Of a DNA stretch of 64,000 bases, positions 1-9,563 are shown piece after piece; the first letter of the stretch is position 1; the number at the start of each line of letters is the position of its first letter. The stretch covers positions 84,188,315-84,252,314 of the forward strand of contig NC_079147.1 in the NCBI RefSeq assembly GCF_945859685.1. Reading direction: 5' to 3'. The notes under the pieces are model-generated. The model saw nothing but the letters and a program-made list of their open reading frames with translations. It was not told where the DNA came from and made no database searches. Source of the DNA: Eupeodes corollae. Its lineage: Eukaryota > Arthropoda > Insecta > Diptera > Syrphidae. A program made the translations under genes and the position numbers.

Positions 1-1
1 T

Positions 2-244
2 TTCCAGGTAGTTCTAACATACTCAAACGACTTAACATCAGAGTCTCAAGCTTCTACAAGTGATTTAGTTGATCTAATAACGCGGGAAAAACTGCAATGG
101 GCCATAGACAGCTTTGATCCATATAAGTCTCCAGGACCAGATGGAATCATTCCGGCCGAACTACAAAAATGCTCAGACATGATTATTCCACCATTGGAAA
201 TCATTCTGACAAGCTGTGTAAGGTTGAGATATATTCCCAAAGCC
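2..244 (+). mobile_element. LINE reverse transcriptase fragment, cut by gap
   Basis: One frame is open from base 2 to the gap. It carries the N-terminal RT signature of APE-type LINEs: W-A-I-D-S-F-D-P-Y-K-S-P-G-P-D-G-I-I-P-A-E-L-Q, followed by a spacer reaching the R-Y-I-P-K stretch that normally precedes the conserved tryptophan before RT motif 1. The motif style fits the LOA/I/R1 group, which also has a member at 38896-40205, but the clade is an inference. No start is visible because the element continues to the left of the window, and everything 3' of the fragment is lost in the gap. Whether the copy was intact cannot be judged. Confidence 0.8.
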
Positions 245-444
245 NNNNNNNNNNNNNNNNNNNNNNNNNNNNNNNNNNNNNNNNNNNNNNNNNNNNNNNN
301 NNNNNNNNNNNNNNNNNNNNNNNNNNNNNNNNNNNNNNNNNNNNNNNNNNNNNNNNNNNNNNNNNNNNNNNNNNNNNNNNNNNNNNNNNNNNNNNNNNNN
401 NNNNNNNNNNNNNNNNNNNNNNNNNNNNNNNNNNNNNNNNNNNN
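245..444. other. assembly gap, 200 N
   Basis: A run of exactly 200 N, the same length as the second gap, so it is probably a fixed-size scaffolding placeholder and not a measured distance. The LINE on its left does not resume on its right. Confidence 0.95.
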
Positions 445-1899
445 GACCTCGAATTTTGGTAGTAAATTTTAATAATTTTGACTCGTTGTTTGCTCATATG
501 TCTTATCTTCATAAAATAACAAACCTTACTGAAGAGAGAAGTCAAGAGAGTGGTGTCGTTTGCTGTCCCTGTCCTCTACTTTTTTAGCGTCGCTTTTGAA
601 AAACCCTGTATTATCTTGATTTTTACCAATAATTTGTTCCTCAAGCCTTAATTTTTTTTGGAATGTTTTCTTTCTATTTAACAAACATAATATGTTATGC
701 ATACAATTAATATAATCTTCTGTTGCAAGAGAAAAAGTGTATAAAAATCAAACATTATGAAAATGCTTTCTTGATTGATTTCAACAGTTCTGAACGTCTT
801 TCCCAACAAACTAAAAATCCACAATGTGCTCGCAGGTTACCTACACCTATGCGATCGAAAGAACATATTAGTTACTCACTGTTAATATGGCCGTACAAAG
901 TTCTCCATGTCAGCTAGTTAGAAATAAAGTTTTTCCTACAATTAATAAAACTAGTCTCTTGCTAATTGAAACACGATATTTTCTTGCTCTCTTTCTTCAC
1001 GTTTTAAAGAAAAATACCAAATCAGTGATATTTTCGCTATATTTTTGCTATCAAGAAAGTACAGAGTCAAACATTACATACATAATGTGACTCAGCTGTC
1101 CGTAGAGAACTAGGGCCTAGTAACTTACATTTAATGGATGGTTTTAGTTTTATGCCGAAACCGAACGGCTGATTTGAAAAAGGACTTTTTATGACGAAAA
1201 AATTACTCTTGGAAAATTTGTTAATTACTCGGAAGAGGAAGTAGGCACATGCAGAGATTGAACTTAAGTCCTCTAGCATGATAGTCCTACATACTAACCA
1301 TCACGTTACATGTCATATATCATATCAAATAAGTGAACGTGTAAAGATACATATTAAGCTTCTTTTTTGCTGGTGGCTATTTCCAAAGTACTTGAATTGG
1401 ATTTGAATAGCTACTTAATCATGCTTATTAAAATTGAACGCTTACATTTCAACCCTAATTTTGGCAGTGACCTTAATGTGTTGTAATCTTTTAAAATTAT
1501 TCTAGTTAACATGTTAAAATTAAATCCGTTTCCTCCACTAAAGCTACTCTGATCCGATGCAATGTATACCTACAGAGTCTTGAATTTCAAAACATATCCC
1601 GCAAAGTTTTATATGTATGTGTATGACCAATTTGACCATCTCGTCCTCTGTTCTAATCAACAACAAGTTCTTCATCTATTTAATTAAAAGTGTTCTCACC
1701 TTAACCAGATCCTAATTTATGGCCAAGTTCATCAATGAACTGACTTGGCTAGAGGATAGAAGGAAAGCGACTACATATTATCTCCACTATCACTCCACCT
1801 AAACTTTATCATACTGTCCTATAGCTTCCTTTCACGATTAAAAAGAAGAAAATCAATGAAAAAAGGAATCCACAGTACAAAGATGTTAAGTATCTTTAT
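445..1899. other. AT-rich DNA without recognisable gene
   Basis: Short open frames are scattered and composition-driven. I see no protein family, RNA gene or repeat that recurs elsewhere in the window. Confidence 0.6.
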
Positions 1900-3480
1900 A
1901 GGATGAGTATACAAATTGACACACACACACTTATTGTAGGTACGTTAGAAACTTGCAGTGAAAACTCAATCAATTGGTATTTCAAACCAACAACGAAAGA
2001 CACGCCAGCCAGCGTATTTTTTTCCTTCCCTTTCCCTATATCCATGTGGCATGTGGCGGTGGAGGTGGCCATGGCCAGCTTAAAAGAGAGACGGTTTAGT
2101 GGAATTAAAGGCACAGCACAGATATAAATGGGGTGATGAAAGAAGACTGACGAAAAAAAAGAAAGCTTAAAAAAAAGAGGTCCAAGGGGGGGTGGCAAAA
2201 ATAAATACCTTAACAACGGTCTCAACGGGCGGTAAATTGATTTTCAAAAATGTCCCCGTGCGAAACACCGAAGCAAGACGTCGCGTCGCGTCATCGTCGT
2301 TTACACTTTTTATTTTTCTTCTAAAACATAGTTTAGTCCTATAGTCGTTGTCGTTTCTTTTGCTGTTGATGTTGCTGTTGCCGTCGTCTCGTTCCCCGTA
2401 ACTGTGGTGCAGATCCTTTAATATACATACATAAGCAAGGTAGGTAGAGGTATAGTGATAGTATTGAAACGTGAATGAGTATTTTGTTGTCGACATCAAC
2501 ATCGACATCGACATCGGCTATATAGACGTGTCGCTTTTAGTCATAGCAGTTTGCCGTCAGAAAAGCGATTTAATTCGCTTTCTCTAACGATCTTCCTCCT
2601 GCCGTGCAACACGACTCGGAGCTCACTCACTTATAGAGTCCACCCACCTTTGGCCGCACACAAACACACCCAGCCTCGAATGTCCTTATTGAATTCTATA
2701 TATTCAAGTATTTGTCGCCTTTCAACCTCCCTCGTTCCATTACCCTGTTTTATCCAAGAATGGTGTCTTGTCAGTAGTTTGGTCTCATTTAGTTCGCCCA
2801 ACTACGACGTCGACGACGACGACAACGTCGATGGTGTCCGTGTAAGCAGGACAACAAAGAAAAAAGGAAGCTATAGAAAAGAAAAAGAGAGGAAAAAATA
2901 AGCGAGTGTCAGGAAACACGTCCGGGATACCTACTTGTATATTGAAAAACTCAAGCAAACTGCACTGGTCCTGTGGGTTGAGGCAACGAAGACTACGACT
3001 ACGACGACGACGACGACGACGACGACAACGCGACGCAGGGAAATGTCTTTTGCGGCCTTTCCTTTACTAACAATCTAATTTCTTCGTGTATCTATCTATT
3101 GACTAACGCGAGATAGCAAGGATATAACACTTTCTGTACCATGATGCTGACTCCTAGTATAGATATAGTCCTCCTCCCAATGCTCGATAACACATCTCAA
3201 AGATAAGAATTCTCACAGGGAGTTCATATAAACATCACGGGATATGTCATGGACATGTCTTTCTCTTTACTGCGACTCCAACAAGGACTATGACTACGAC
3301 GACGACGACGACGATGGCAAAGGCGATGACGATGGCGTCAGGCTAGAAGCAATATCTGCGACATCCAGGTCGAAATAAAGGCGAATTTAATTAAAATCCT
3401 GATTATCCCGTGGTGGGTTGGATTCATTTTGAAAGCTTCAAATAGACGCATATTGCCTTGCGTGTGGTGAGTGAATTTCG
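1900..3480. other. GC-richer unique island with (GAC)n tracts
   Basis: Base composition rises above the surroundings. There is a CA run near 1920, a GTCGTC stretch near 2290-2400, and three GAC/ACG tracts at about 2800-2830, 2996-3030 and 3287-3315. The tracts could encode Asp-Tyr-Asp runs, but the frames around them are short and closed, so I do not call a gene. Similar islands recur near 11.7, 23.7, 33.8, 41, 47.3 and 54.2 kb. A regulatory role is inference only. Confidence 0.5.
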
Positions 3481-4080
3481 ACTTTCGTCATAGTCATCGT
3501 CATCATTTCATCAATATACGGTGAGATTATATTTGCGTATTTTGATGTAATTTGATTTAAAAATCGAAGGTAGTTAATACGCACGCAGTCAAGCTTCAAA
3601 ATTATCATTTGGAAAATTTATTTAAAACATACACATCATAAATATTAACAACTCTCAATTATTAATCAATGTCGATAAGCCGCATAAATAAAAGCGTTGT
3701 CCTTAGTAATCTAGTATTTGTGGGTACAGGAAAAACTTATTTTAATAGCTCATTAATACAATTCTACAACTATGAAAGAAGTACAACTTGGTATTCAGGA
3801 CACCTGTAAAGTGCCTTTTCTTGTAATATTGTCTTAACATTGAAAAATCGAAATAATATTGAGATCAGTATATAAGTTCTAAAAATTAAAAAAAAAAAAC
3901 AGCAAAGTTATTAGCTTCCCTAAGACTGATGACTTTACTCGATGCTTTAGGGTCCCTAGAATCTTAACTCCAAATACATATTATTCGAACCGAAATCGGT
4001 CGTTACTAAAATTTTATTTTGTATAATACAGGGCTATCCATTTGGCAGTTTCAAAAGTAAACGTAAATAAAACACATATA
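3481..4080. other. AT-rich DNA, nothing recognised
   Basis: No open frame, repeat family or RNA gene could be supported in this stretch. It ends at the target duplication of the SINE. Confidence 0.5.
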
Positions 4081-4092
4081 AAATATTTTCTT

Positions 4093-4370
4093 GAGCAACG
4101 GCCTAGTCACTAATAAAGCTTCGGTTCCCATCGATCACCGAAATCAAGCATCAGTGATCGTGGTTAGTAGAAAGATGGAGGACCGTCTCGAAACCTGCCG
4201 CGTGCTGTTGTCATGTGTTCTTTCTGTCTGTTATTCTTTTTCTTCGGTCTTTCTGTCTTGTTTTCATGCCTTGTGTTTTCACCTTAAAAAGTCTCGTCAC
4301 TCAAGGTGCTGTGTTCTCTACTCTGTACGTTTATGTGCTGAGTAGTGTGAAATGTAATGTAATGTAATGT
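4093..4370 (+). mobile_element. 5S rRNA-headed SINE, full length
   Basis: The first ~119 bases (4093-4211) align along nearly the whole length of insect 5S rRNA. Matching segments include TTCGGTTCCCATC, GATCACCGAAATCAAGCA, GTGGTTAGTA, AGATGGAGGACCG and CCGCGTGCTGTTG, in the right order and spacing. An unrelated ~140-base body follows, then a pentamer tail of AATGT units (4351-4370). The 11-base sequence AATATTTTCTT occurs exactly on both sides (4082-4092 and 4371-4381), which is a target-site duplication of LINE-type insertion. This is the architecture of 5S-derived (SINE3-type) elements, which borrow the 5S internal promoter and use a partner LINE's machinery. It is not a plain 5S pseudogene, because the 3' body and repeat tail lie inside the duplication. 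No second copy is seen in the window, so family status rests on structure. Confidence 0.85.
4143..4205 (+). promoter_or_regulatory. 5S-type Pol III internal control region (SINE promoter)
   Basis: Counterparts of the 5S A box (ATCAAGCATCAGTGA), intermediate element (AGATGG) and C box (GTCTCGAAACCTGCCGCGTG) occur in order with 5S-like spacing. The C box is diverged from fly 5S and the A box less so. Activity is an inference. Confidence 0.6.
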
Positions 4371-4407
4371 AATATTTTCTTTTTTAATATTGCTTTTTTA
4401 TTATAAA

Positions 4408-6225
4408 CTAGCGGCTCGGTACGTGCTTAGCTACGTATAAGGCATAGTAATAAAAAAAAATATTATTAAGTTCATTTATTCAAACAAAAAAATATTTGAA
4501 ATTGCTAGCTTTTGAAAGTCCAAATTACCCAAATGATATATTGTTTATATTATATTTATGAGCAAAGAGTAAAAACTTAAAAATGAAACAGAATTAGGTA
4601 CTCTTACTATGGTTGGTCTATATGGGTTAGTCTAAAACAGTTGGATAAACAATATTTTTAGTTTTTTTTTTCATTTTGAGCATGAATACATAAACAGTTG
4701 AAGGTACCGACTCTGAAAGGCAACATAAAGTTGGCCATGTGAAAATCATGATTCCTCCAAATTGACACCACAAACGTGAAGTGTTTGCCCTTGGGCCTTA
4801 TTTATGAACATTGCAAATAATAAAGGCACAGGATATTGTAATCTTTTGAATTCAAATGGCATATCAGTTGGAATCATAAAGATACTCGGTATTAAACACA
4901 CTTCTCCTTTTAATTTACCAGTTAGGATTGTAGCTTCAATCAAATTTGGCAATGTCTTTTTCACTGCCAATCTGGTGCCATTACACAGTTTTGGTGGATT
5001 AAAATATTGTAATAATATAATCAAAGAACCAGTTTTCAGATTCAAGCAATGTGGTGGTATACCAGCCGGTTCCAATTTTAAAAATTCAATTGGATAATTC
5101 ATTGGCTCATCTTGATTCATAACACAGTCAATTGATTTATATGTCGTGACTACACTTGGCAGTTTTGATTGAATTTGAAAATTAATGGCATTGATATGAT
5201 TGTTTTTCGGTGCTAAACTGGTGTGTTCTCTCAAACAATCATGATTTCTGTAATTCTGAAGAAAATTCGGATAAACACATTCAACCAACTCATCTATAGA
5301 TTGCGCAATTGTACAAAAACTGTTCGGTAAAGTGATCAATCCGTTGGTACTGTCGATTGGTATTTTGACATCACCAATTTCTAAAAATTGTTTGGATAAC
5401 TTATGGGCAGTGCAGCATAATGTAAGTCAATACGCATATTAATGTTGAGTGTCAATTTTTGTACATATCTCCAAAGAATTGATGACTTCAAACAGGCGTT
5501 TATTTCATTAGCAGGAATTGACGTTAATCGCAGAACTTTTGCCATAGCAAAATTTCTCGAAATATTGCAAGTTGGAGTTTCAATCAACCGTACAATGTAC
5601 ATTCAATGGCAATTTTAATACAGAGTGTACGGTCCGACCATAATGTTACAGCAATTCCCTAAGATGCAAGTGACAATGCAATTTTCTGTTCCGATCGAAT
5701 AGTCGCTAAAATCAATGATACAACGAAAGTTTTGCCTGTACCACCAGATGTATCCAAGAAATATAATCCACCTGTATTATGGCTTGCATGATTGTGTCAT
5801 ACACATGTTTTTGTTGAATATTTAATTTAGTTAAATCCGATTGTACAAATAAACGTAAATCACGTTGCAATTCACAGTAAAAAAAATCATGTATCTTACG
5901 ACTTGGTGCGGTCATATCCAATTGTTCTAACGCCTTATTTACAATCGTTAAACTCATATCTTCAATTATTGTTACAGCTTCGTTCTACATTTTCAAGGTA
6001 ATCAACAAATCGCGATTTCTTTAAGTACAAAATGTTTGTATATGGGAATATAGAAAGATGTTGATTTTATACCTTTTTGAAGTTTTTGTTTTTTAATTTT
6101 CTCTACGTACAAACCTTCTCTAGACTTCCACGAATAATTCAAGACCAAAATTAGCCAAATCAGTAAAGGCATTGTTGAGTTATAAAATTACAACGAAAAG
6201 TGGCATTGATTTTTATATATATAGA
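4408..6225 (-). mobile_element. Helitron, both termini present, internally deleted
   Basis: On the minus strand the element begins with TCTATATATATAAAAATC, a classic Helitron 5' end, and then carries subterminal text typical of insect Helitrons (GGAAGTCTAGAGAAGGTTT). It ends with GAGCCGCTAG. The flanks are A before TC and T after CTAG, so it sits between A and T as Helitrons do, with no target duplication. At 1818 bp it is far shorter than autonomous elements and lacks the Rep nuclease; only damaged helicase remains. I saw no strong 3' hairpin. It interrupts the 3' tail of the mariner at 6227-6390, so it inserted after that element. Confidence 0.85.
4746..5985 (-). pseudogene. Helitron PIF1-type helicase remnant
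   Basis: Three shifted pieces make the C-terminal half of a Helitron PIF1-like helicase. Around 5720-5960 is the stretch before the P-loop, and the Walker A motif S-G-G-T-G-K-T-F is readable after a frame change. Around 5381-5602 lie the motifs L-K-S-S-I-L-W-R and N-M-R. The longest open piece (4746-5339) covers L-A-P-K-N, C-N-G-T-R and the terminal I-N-K-A-Q-G-Q-T-L region. The stretch that should hold motif II (Asp-Glu) is missing between the second and third pieces, so the helicase is dead even apart from the frameshifts. No Rep HUH domain is found upstream. Confidence 0.85.
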
Positions 6226-6226
6226 T

Positions 6227-6390
6227 TTTGAACGTTAAAATTATGACCACTACGCGAATTGATGCAAGCATCGATTCTTTTAAGATAATTTTCGACCACT
6301 TTTCGAAACATATTGGGCAGTATCTCAGCCATAGCTTGACGAATGTTGTTTTTTTAGTGCTCAAGAGTTAAAGGTGTATCTGTATAAACA
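6227..6390 (-). mobile_element. mariner transposase C-terminus (3' part of split element)
   Basis: The minus strand reads V-Y-T-D-T-P-L-T-L-E-H, one stop, then K-N-N-I-R-Q-A-M-A-E-I-L-P and a K-R-I-D-A-C-I-N-S-R-S-G-H ending. This is the C-terminus of a mariner transposase. It joins in frame to the piece at 8124-8262 once the hAT at 6391-8123 and one 8-bp duplication are removed. Its 3' tail is broken by the Helitron at 6225. Confidence 0.8.
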
Positions 6391-6699
6391 CAGGGGCCTA
6401 TTCAGACTTTTGAGGGCCCTGGGCCCAATACGATTTGGGGGCAAAAAACAGTAGGTATAATTTATTTTTGTTTCAATTCTTTAGGTTAAGAAAATTATTT
6501 TAAAATTATTGTATTATATATCTATAAATATTTTTCCTTTTTAATTCCAACTTAAAAAAATATATTTTTGTTTACTTTTCTAATTTATTTTAATTTACTT
6601 TTAATAGTTGAACATTTTTCTTTAGTTGATTTTTGATAATTTTTATTGTTATTTGGTTTGAATTCTAATGTTTTCATTTATTTTTAAATTTTGAAAAAA

Positions 6700-7157
6700 T
6701 TGAATTGACAGTTTTTTTACAAAAAATTTAAAAACCGAAAAAAAATTAACAAAAGTTGGTAAAAAATGATTTTCGACTGAAATATCTTTTCAAAATTTTG
6801 AGATAATAGCTTTTAACTAATATTTTCTTATAAAAAATATTGTTTTCAACATTAGGACAAATTTTTAGAAAAATCGATCTAACAGTTGGTAAAAATTGAT
6901 TTTCGACTCAAATATCTTTTCAAAAATTTGAAATATTGGCTTCAAACTTATTTTATTTCATTGAAAATGTTATTTTTGATATTCAGTAATTTTTATATAA
7001 AAATACAACAGTCCGTTTTTTCATAAAAAATAAAATCTACAAAAAATAATACGCAAATTTGGTAAAAAATGATACGAGTACATATAGACAAACTTTTAAG
7101 GAAGACAAATCGACAGACGGGATGGGAAGTTATCGGTGTCGGTCGCATCCCAGCCTC
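6700..7157 (+). repeat. composite repeat copy a: monomers plus hairpin end
   Basis: About two diverged ~170-bp monomers (TTGATTTTCGACTCAAATATC type) are followed by the constant end block ATCGACAGACGGGATGGGAA and the GGTCGCATCCCAGCC segment, then a T run. GGGATG (7119-7124) can pair with CATCCC (7146-7151). The copy lies inside the hAT element. Confidence 0.75.
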
Positions 7158-7419
7158 TTTTTTTATTTATATTTATTTAATTTTATTTATTTATATTTGT
7201 TGTGACTTGGTTTCTGTTTTAGATATATGTATATGTAAGTTCAAGTATACAATAAAATATTTTTGAAGGCATACTTTTTTGACATTGTCAGTTGAAAAAT
7301 CATGAATTAAGTCATCAAATTCAATTTCCTGCAGTTACTTATTTTCAATTGATAAAATTGAAAATTTTTTTATTTTTTGTCCGGTTTAATTCAAAAAATC
7401 TAAACTTAGTTTCTACATT

Positions 7420-7795
7420 TGGAAATGAGTTCCCAATTTCATCTATACTGTGATTAGGCTCTACAATTTTGATATTGTAATAAGATCTTCATTTACATCT
7501 TTGGTTTAAATTCTACCTTTAAGTTTTTCTGCATTAACACATCTATGCTGACTCCAATAAAGTCAAATATTGCAATCGAAAAAAAAAACAAAGCATTAAT
7601 TTCTTGATAATATTTGGATCGTATTTTAATCTTGCTTGCAAAGCAGAACATTATCATAGCTTTGTCCTATGCAATCCTCTATTGAAATATCATGATTTTC
7701 CAGAATTGTCAAGATTGTGTCAGCCAAATATTCAGACGTTTGCTCTTGAATGGGTATAAATTTCAAGAACATGGGGCAACTTTGTGTTTGTTTAT
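7420..7795 (-). pseudogene. hAT (DUF4371-type) transposase remnant
   Basis: The minus strand reads a run including F-I-P-I-Q-E-Q-T-S-E-Y-L-A-D-T-I-L and C-I-G-Q-S-Y-D-N. The G-Q-S-Y-D-N signature is typical of hAT transposases related to the DUF4371 / ZMYM-like group. Several stops and frame changes follow, and the rest is too eroded to place confidently. The zinc finger and dimerisation regions are absent. Position inside hAT-type termini supports the call. Confidence 0.6.
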
Positions 7796-8123
7796 GGAGT
7801 GAGTTGAAAAGCCAACATGTGTGCAGAACCGTAGAGTAGAACGAAAGCAGAGTTGTTAAAGTAATGTTGACATCGTGTACAGGTTTATGATTAAAGATTC
7901 ATGTTGCCTGAAGTTAAAGATGTTGAGGATGAGGATGAGAATTTCAACAGAACGATAAGTAAAATGAAACTTGTTTTTCTGTCACTATCTGCTAACCTTA
8001 TTTCGTTTTTTTTTTATATAATTCTTGTATAGATTCATTCACTTTGAGTTTTTTTATTTGGGGGCTAAATAATTGCGGGCATCGGGCAACAGAACAACGG
8101 GCCCATGCCTAAGGACGCCACTG

Positions 8124-8262
8124 CATGAACACGGTCTTTTGCGTAGTCGAACAAATTGATATCGCCACGACGAGAAATTACGCGGCGAAGAAATGTCTCT
8201 TGCAATACAGCCATATTCACTCGAGTTGTGCGACATGTGGTCCACTCCCCTTCGATGCATAC
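8124..8262 (-). mobile_element. mariner transposase fragment (middle part of split element)
   Basis: The minus strand reads T-T-C-R-T-T-R-V-N-M-A-V-L-Q-E-T-F, then R-R-G-D-I-N, then F-D-Y-A-K-D-R-V. This corresponds to the stretch after the second catalytic Asp through the third-Asp region of a mariner transposase. The segment between G-D-I-N and Y-A-K, which normally holds the third catalytic Asp (S-C-D-L-T-P), is deleted. It continues in frame into 6390-6227. The 5' half is missing, and the copy abuts LINE sequence at about 8265. Confidence 0.75.
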
Positions 8263-8264
8263 GG

Positions 8265-8580
8265 GACCATTATTCTGCACCGTATAGCAGGACGGAGATG
8301 ATAAGGGTTTTATATAGCAACACTTTGGTCCCTCGAGAGAGGACTTTACCACTCAATTGCTTTCTTAGTCCAAAGAAACATCGGTTAGCAAGAGTTATTC
8401 TGCTTTTGATCTCAGCGTTGGTGTTGTTTTCTGCTTTTACAGCGGAGCCTAGGTAGACGTCAAAGTTACGTCTGTCGATGGTGACGTTTTGACTGACATG
8501 TCGGTGTTGTATGTCCTTTCTTGACAACAGCATGTACTTTGTTTTGCCCCTTTTTGTTTTATAAATCAAAATCATTGAGG
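8265..8580 (-). mobile_element. LINE post-RT fragment (RTE-type, Y-M-L-L-S-R-K-D family)
   Basis: An open minus frame of about 100 codons contains K-Y-M-L-L-S-R-K-D-I, Q-N-V-T-I-D, a Y-L-G-S motif, A-N-R-C-F-F-G-L-R and ends at L-L-Y-G-A-E. This is the thumb/connection region downstream of the catalytic RT motifs of a LINE. The same family lies at 37430-38510, which keeps the Y-A-D-D, and its 3' tail is seen at 25010-25300. Both ends are truncated: the 3' end at the mariner junction, the 5' end where composite repeat copy b begins. Confidence 0.8.
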
Positions 8581-9563
8581 TGAAATCTTCCGAATAAAAA
8601 ATGATTTCATCTCCAATACAATTTTGTGCAACGAAAATTAATGCTTTTAATATCTTGTAAAATTTTGAGAAAATCGAATGAACATTTTGTTTTTATAAAA
8701 ATTAAAAACCTAAAAAAATCATTGCTCAAAGTTCGTGCAAATTGATTTTCTACACAAATATCTTTTCCAAACTTTGATATTATGGCTTCCAGCTAATTTT
8801 AGCTTACAAGAAATATTGATTTCAACATTTGGAAAAGTTTTGAGAAAAATCGAATTAACAGTATTTTTACAAAAAATAAAAACCCAAAAAAAAATAAACA
8901 AAAGTTATTAAAAATTGATTTTGGACTCAAATATCTTTTTAAAACTTTGAGATATTGCCATTGAACTACTCTTTTAATTTAAAAAATATTGTTGTCAACA
9001 CTCAGTCTAATTTTGAGGAGAATCTATTTAAAAAAAAAAACAAAAACCCAAAAAACAATACTAAAATTTAGTATAAATTAACTTTCGACTCAAAAAGCTT
9101 TTAAAAATTAAAAATATTGTCTTTAAACTCTTTATATTGCACAGAAAATATTGTTTTCGATATTCCGTAGTTTTATTTATAAAAATCCAGCAGCCGGGTT
9201 TTTCATAGAAAAAATAAAATCTACAAAAAATAGTAGGTACGCAAAATTTGGTGGAAATAGATGTTCTGTTCTTAATATCTCGCAAATAATTTCATTCATC
9301 CAAGTTGTTAAAATTTAAGAAATGCTACTAAAATTGGTAAAAATTGTTTTTTTTTTTACTAAAAATCTTATTTATAGAAATAGATTTTGAAATCAAACTA
9401 TTTCATTATTTGCAAAATATTGTTGGTTATTTTTAAGAGTTTTAGAGTTATTCAACTGACAACTTTTTCAACAAAAGACGAAAACCTACAAAACTTTTAA
9501 GCAAGACAAATCGATCGACGGGATGGGAAGTTATTAATGTGGGTCGCATTCCAGCCTCTTTTT
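8581..9563 (+). repeat. composite repeat copy b: internal block, ~5 monomers, hairpin end
   Basis: This copy starts with the block ATTTCATCTCCAATAC...GCAACGAAA. Tandem monomers follow, with their ATATCTTTT landmarks near 8758, 8931, 9094 and 9275, giving spacings of 163-181 bases. It ends with ACGGGATGGGAAGTTATTAA, GTGGGTCGCATTCCAGCC and a T run. The best example in the window of the periodic interior. Confidence 0.8.

Larger units (their letters stand above)
6391..8123. mobile_element. hAT-superfamily element, degenerate
   Basis: The left end CAGGGGCC and the inverted right end CAGTGGCG form the CAGNGGC-type termini of hAT elements, and both have GGGCCC-rich subterminal DNA. The flanking octamers TATAAACA (6383-6390) and CATGAACA (8124-8131) match at six of eight positions. 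Removing the element restores the mariner reading frame at its Val-Tyr codons, which confirms the boundaries. Inside are a plus-strand copy of the composite repeat (about 6700-7157) and a minus-strand transposase remnant. At 1733 bp it is non-autonomous. Confidence 0.75.

Noticed and set aside
2797..3320. Asp/Tyr-rich coding sequence suggested by GAC and TAC triplets
   Set aside because: Frames close within a few dozen codons, and the phase differs between tracts; triplet repeats explain them.
4093..4211. Functional 5S rRNA gene
   Set aside because: Numerous changes, including in the C box, and fusion to an unrelated body and tail inside a target duplication.
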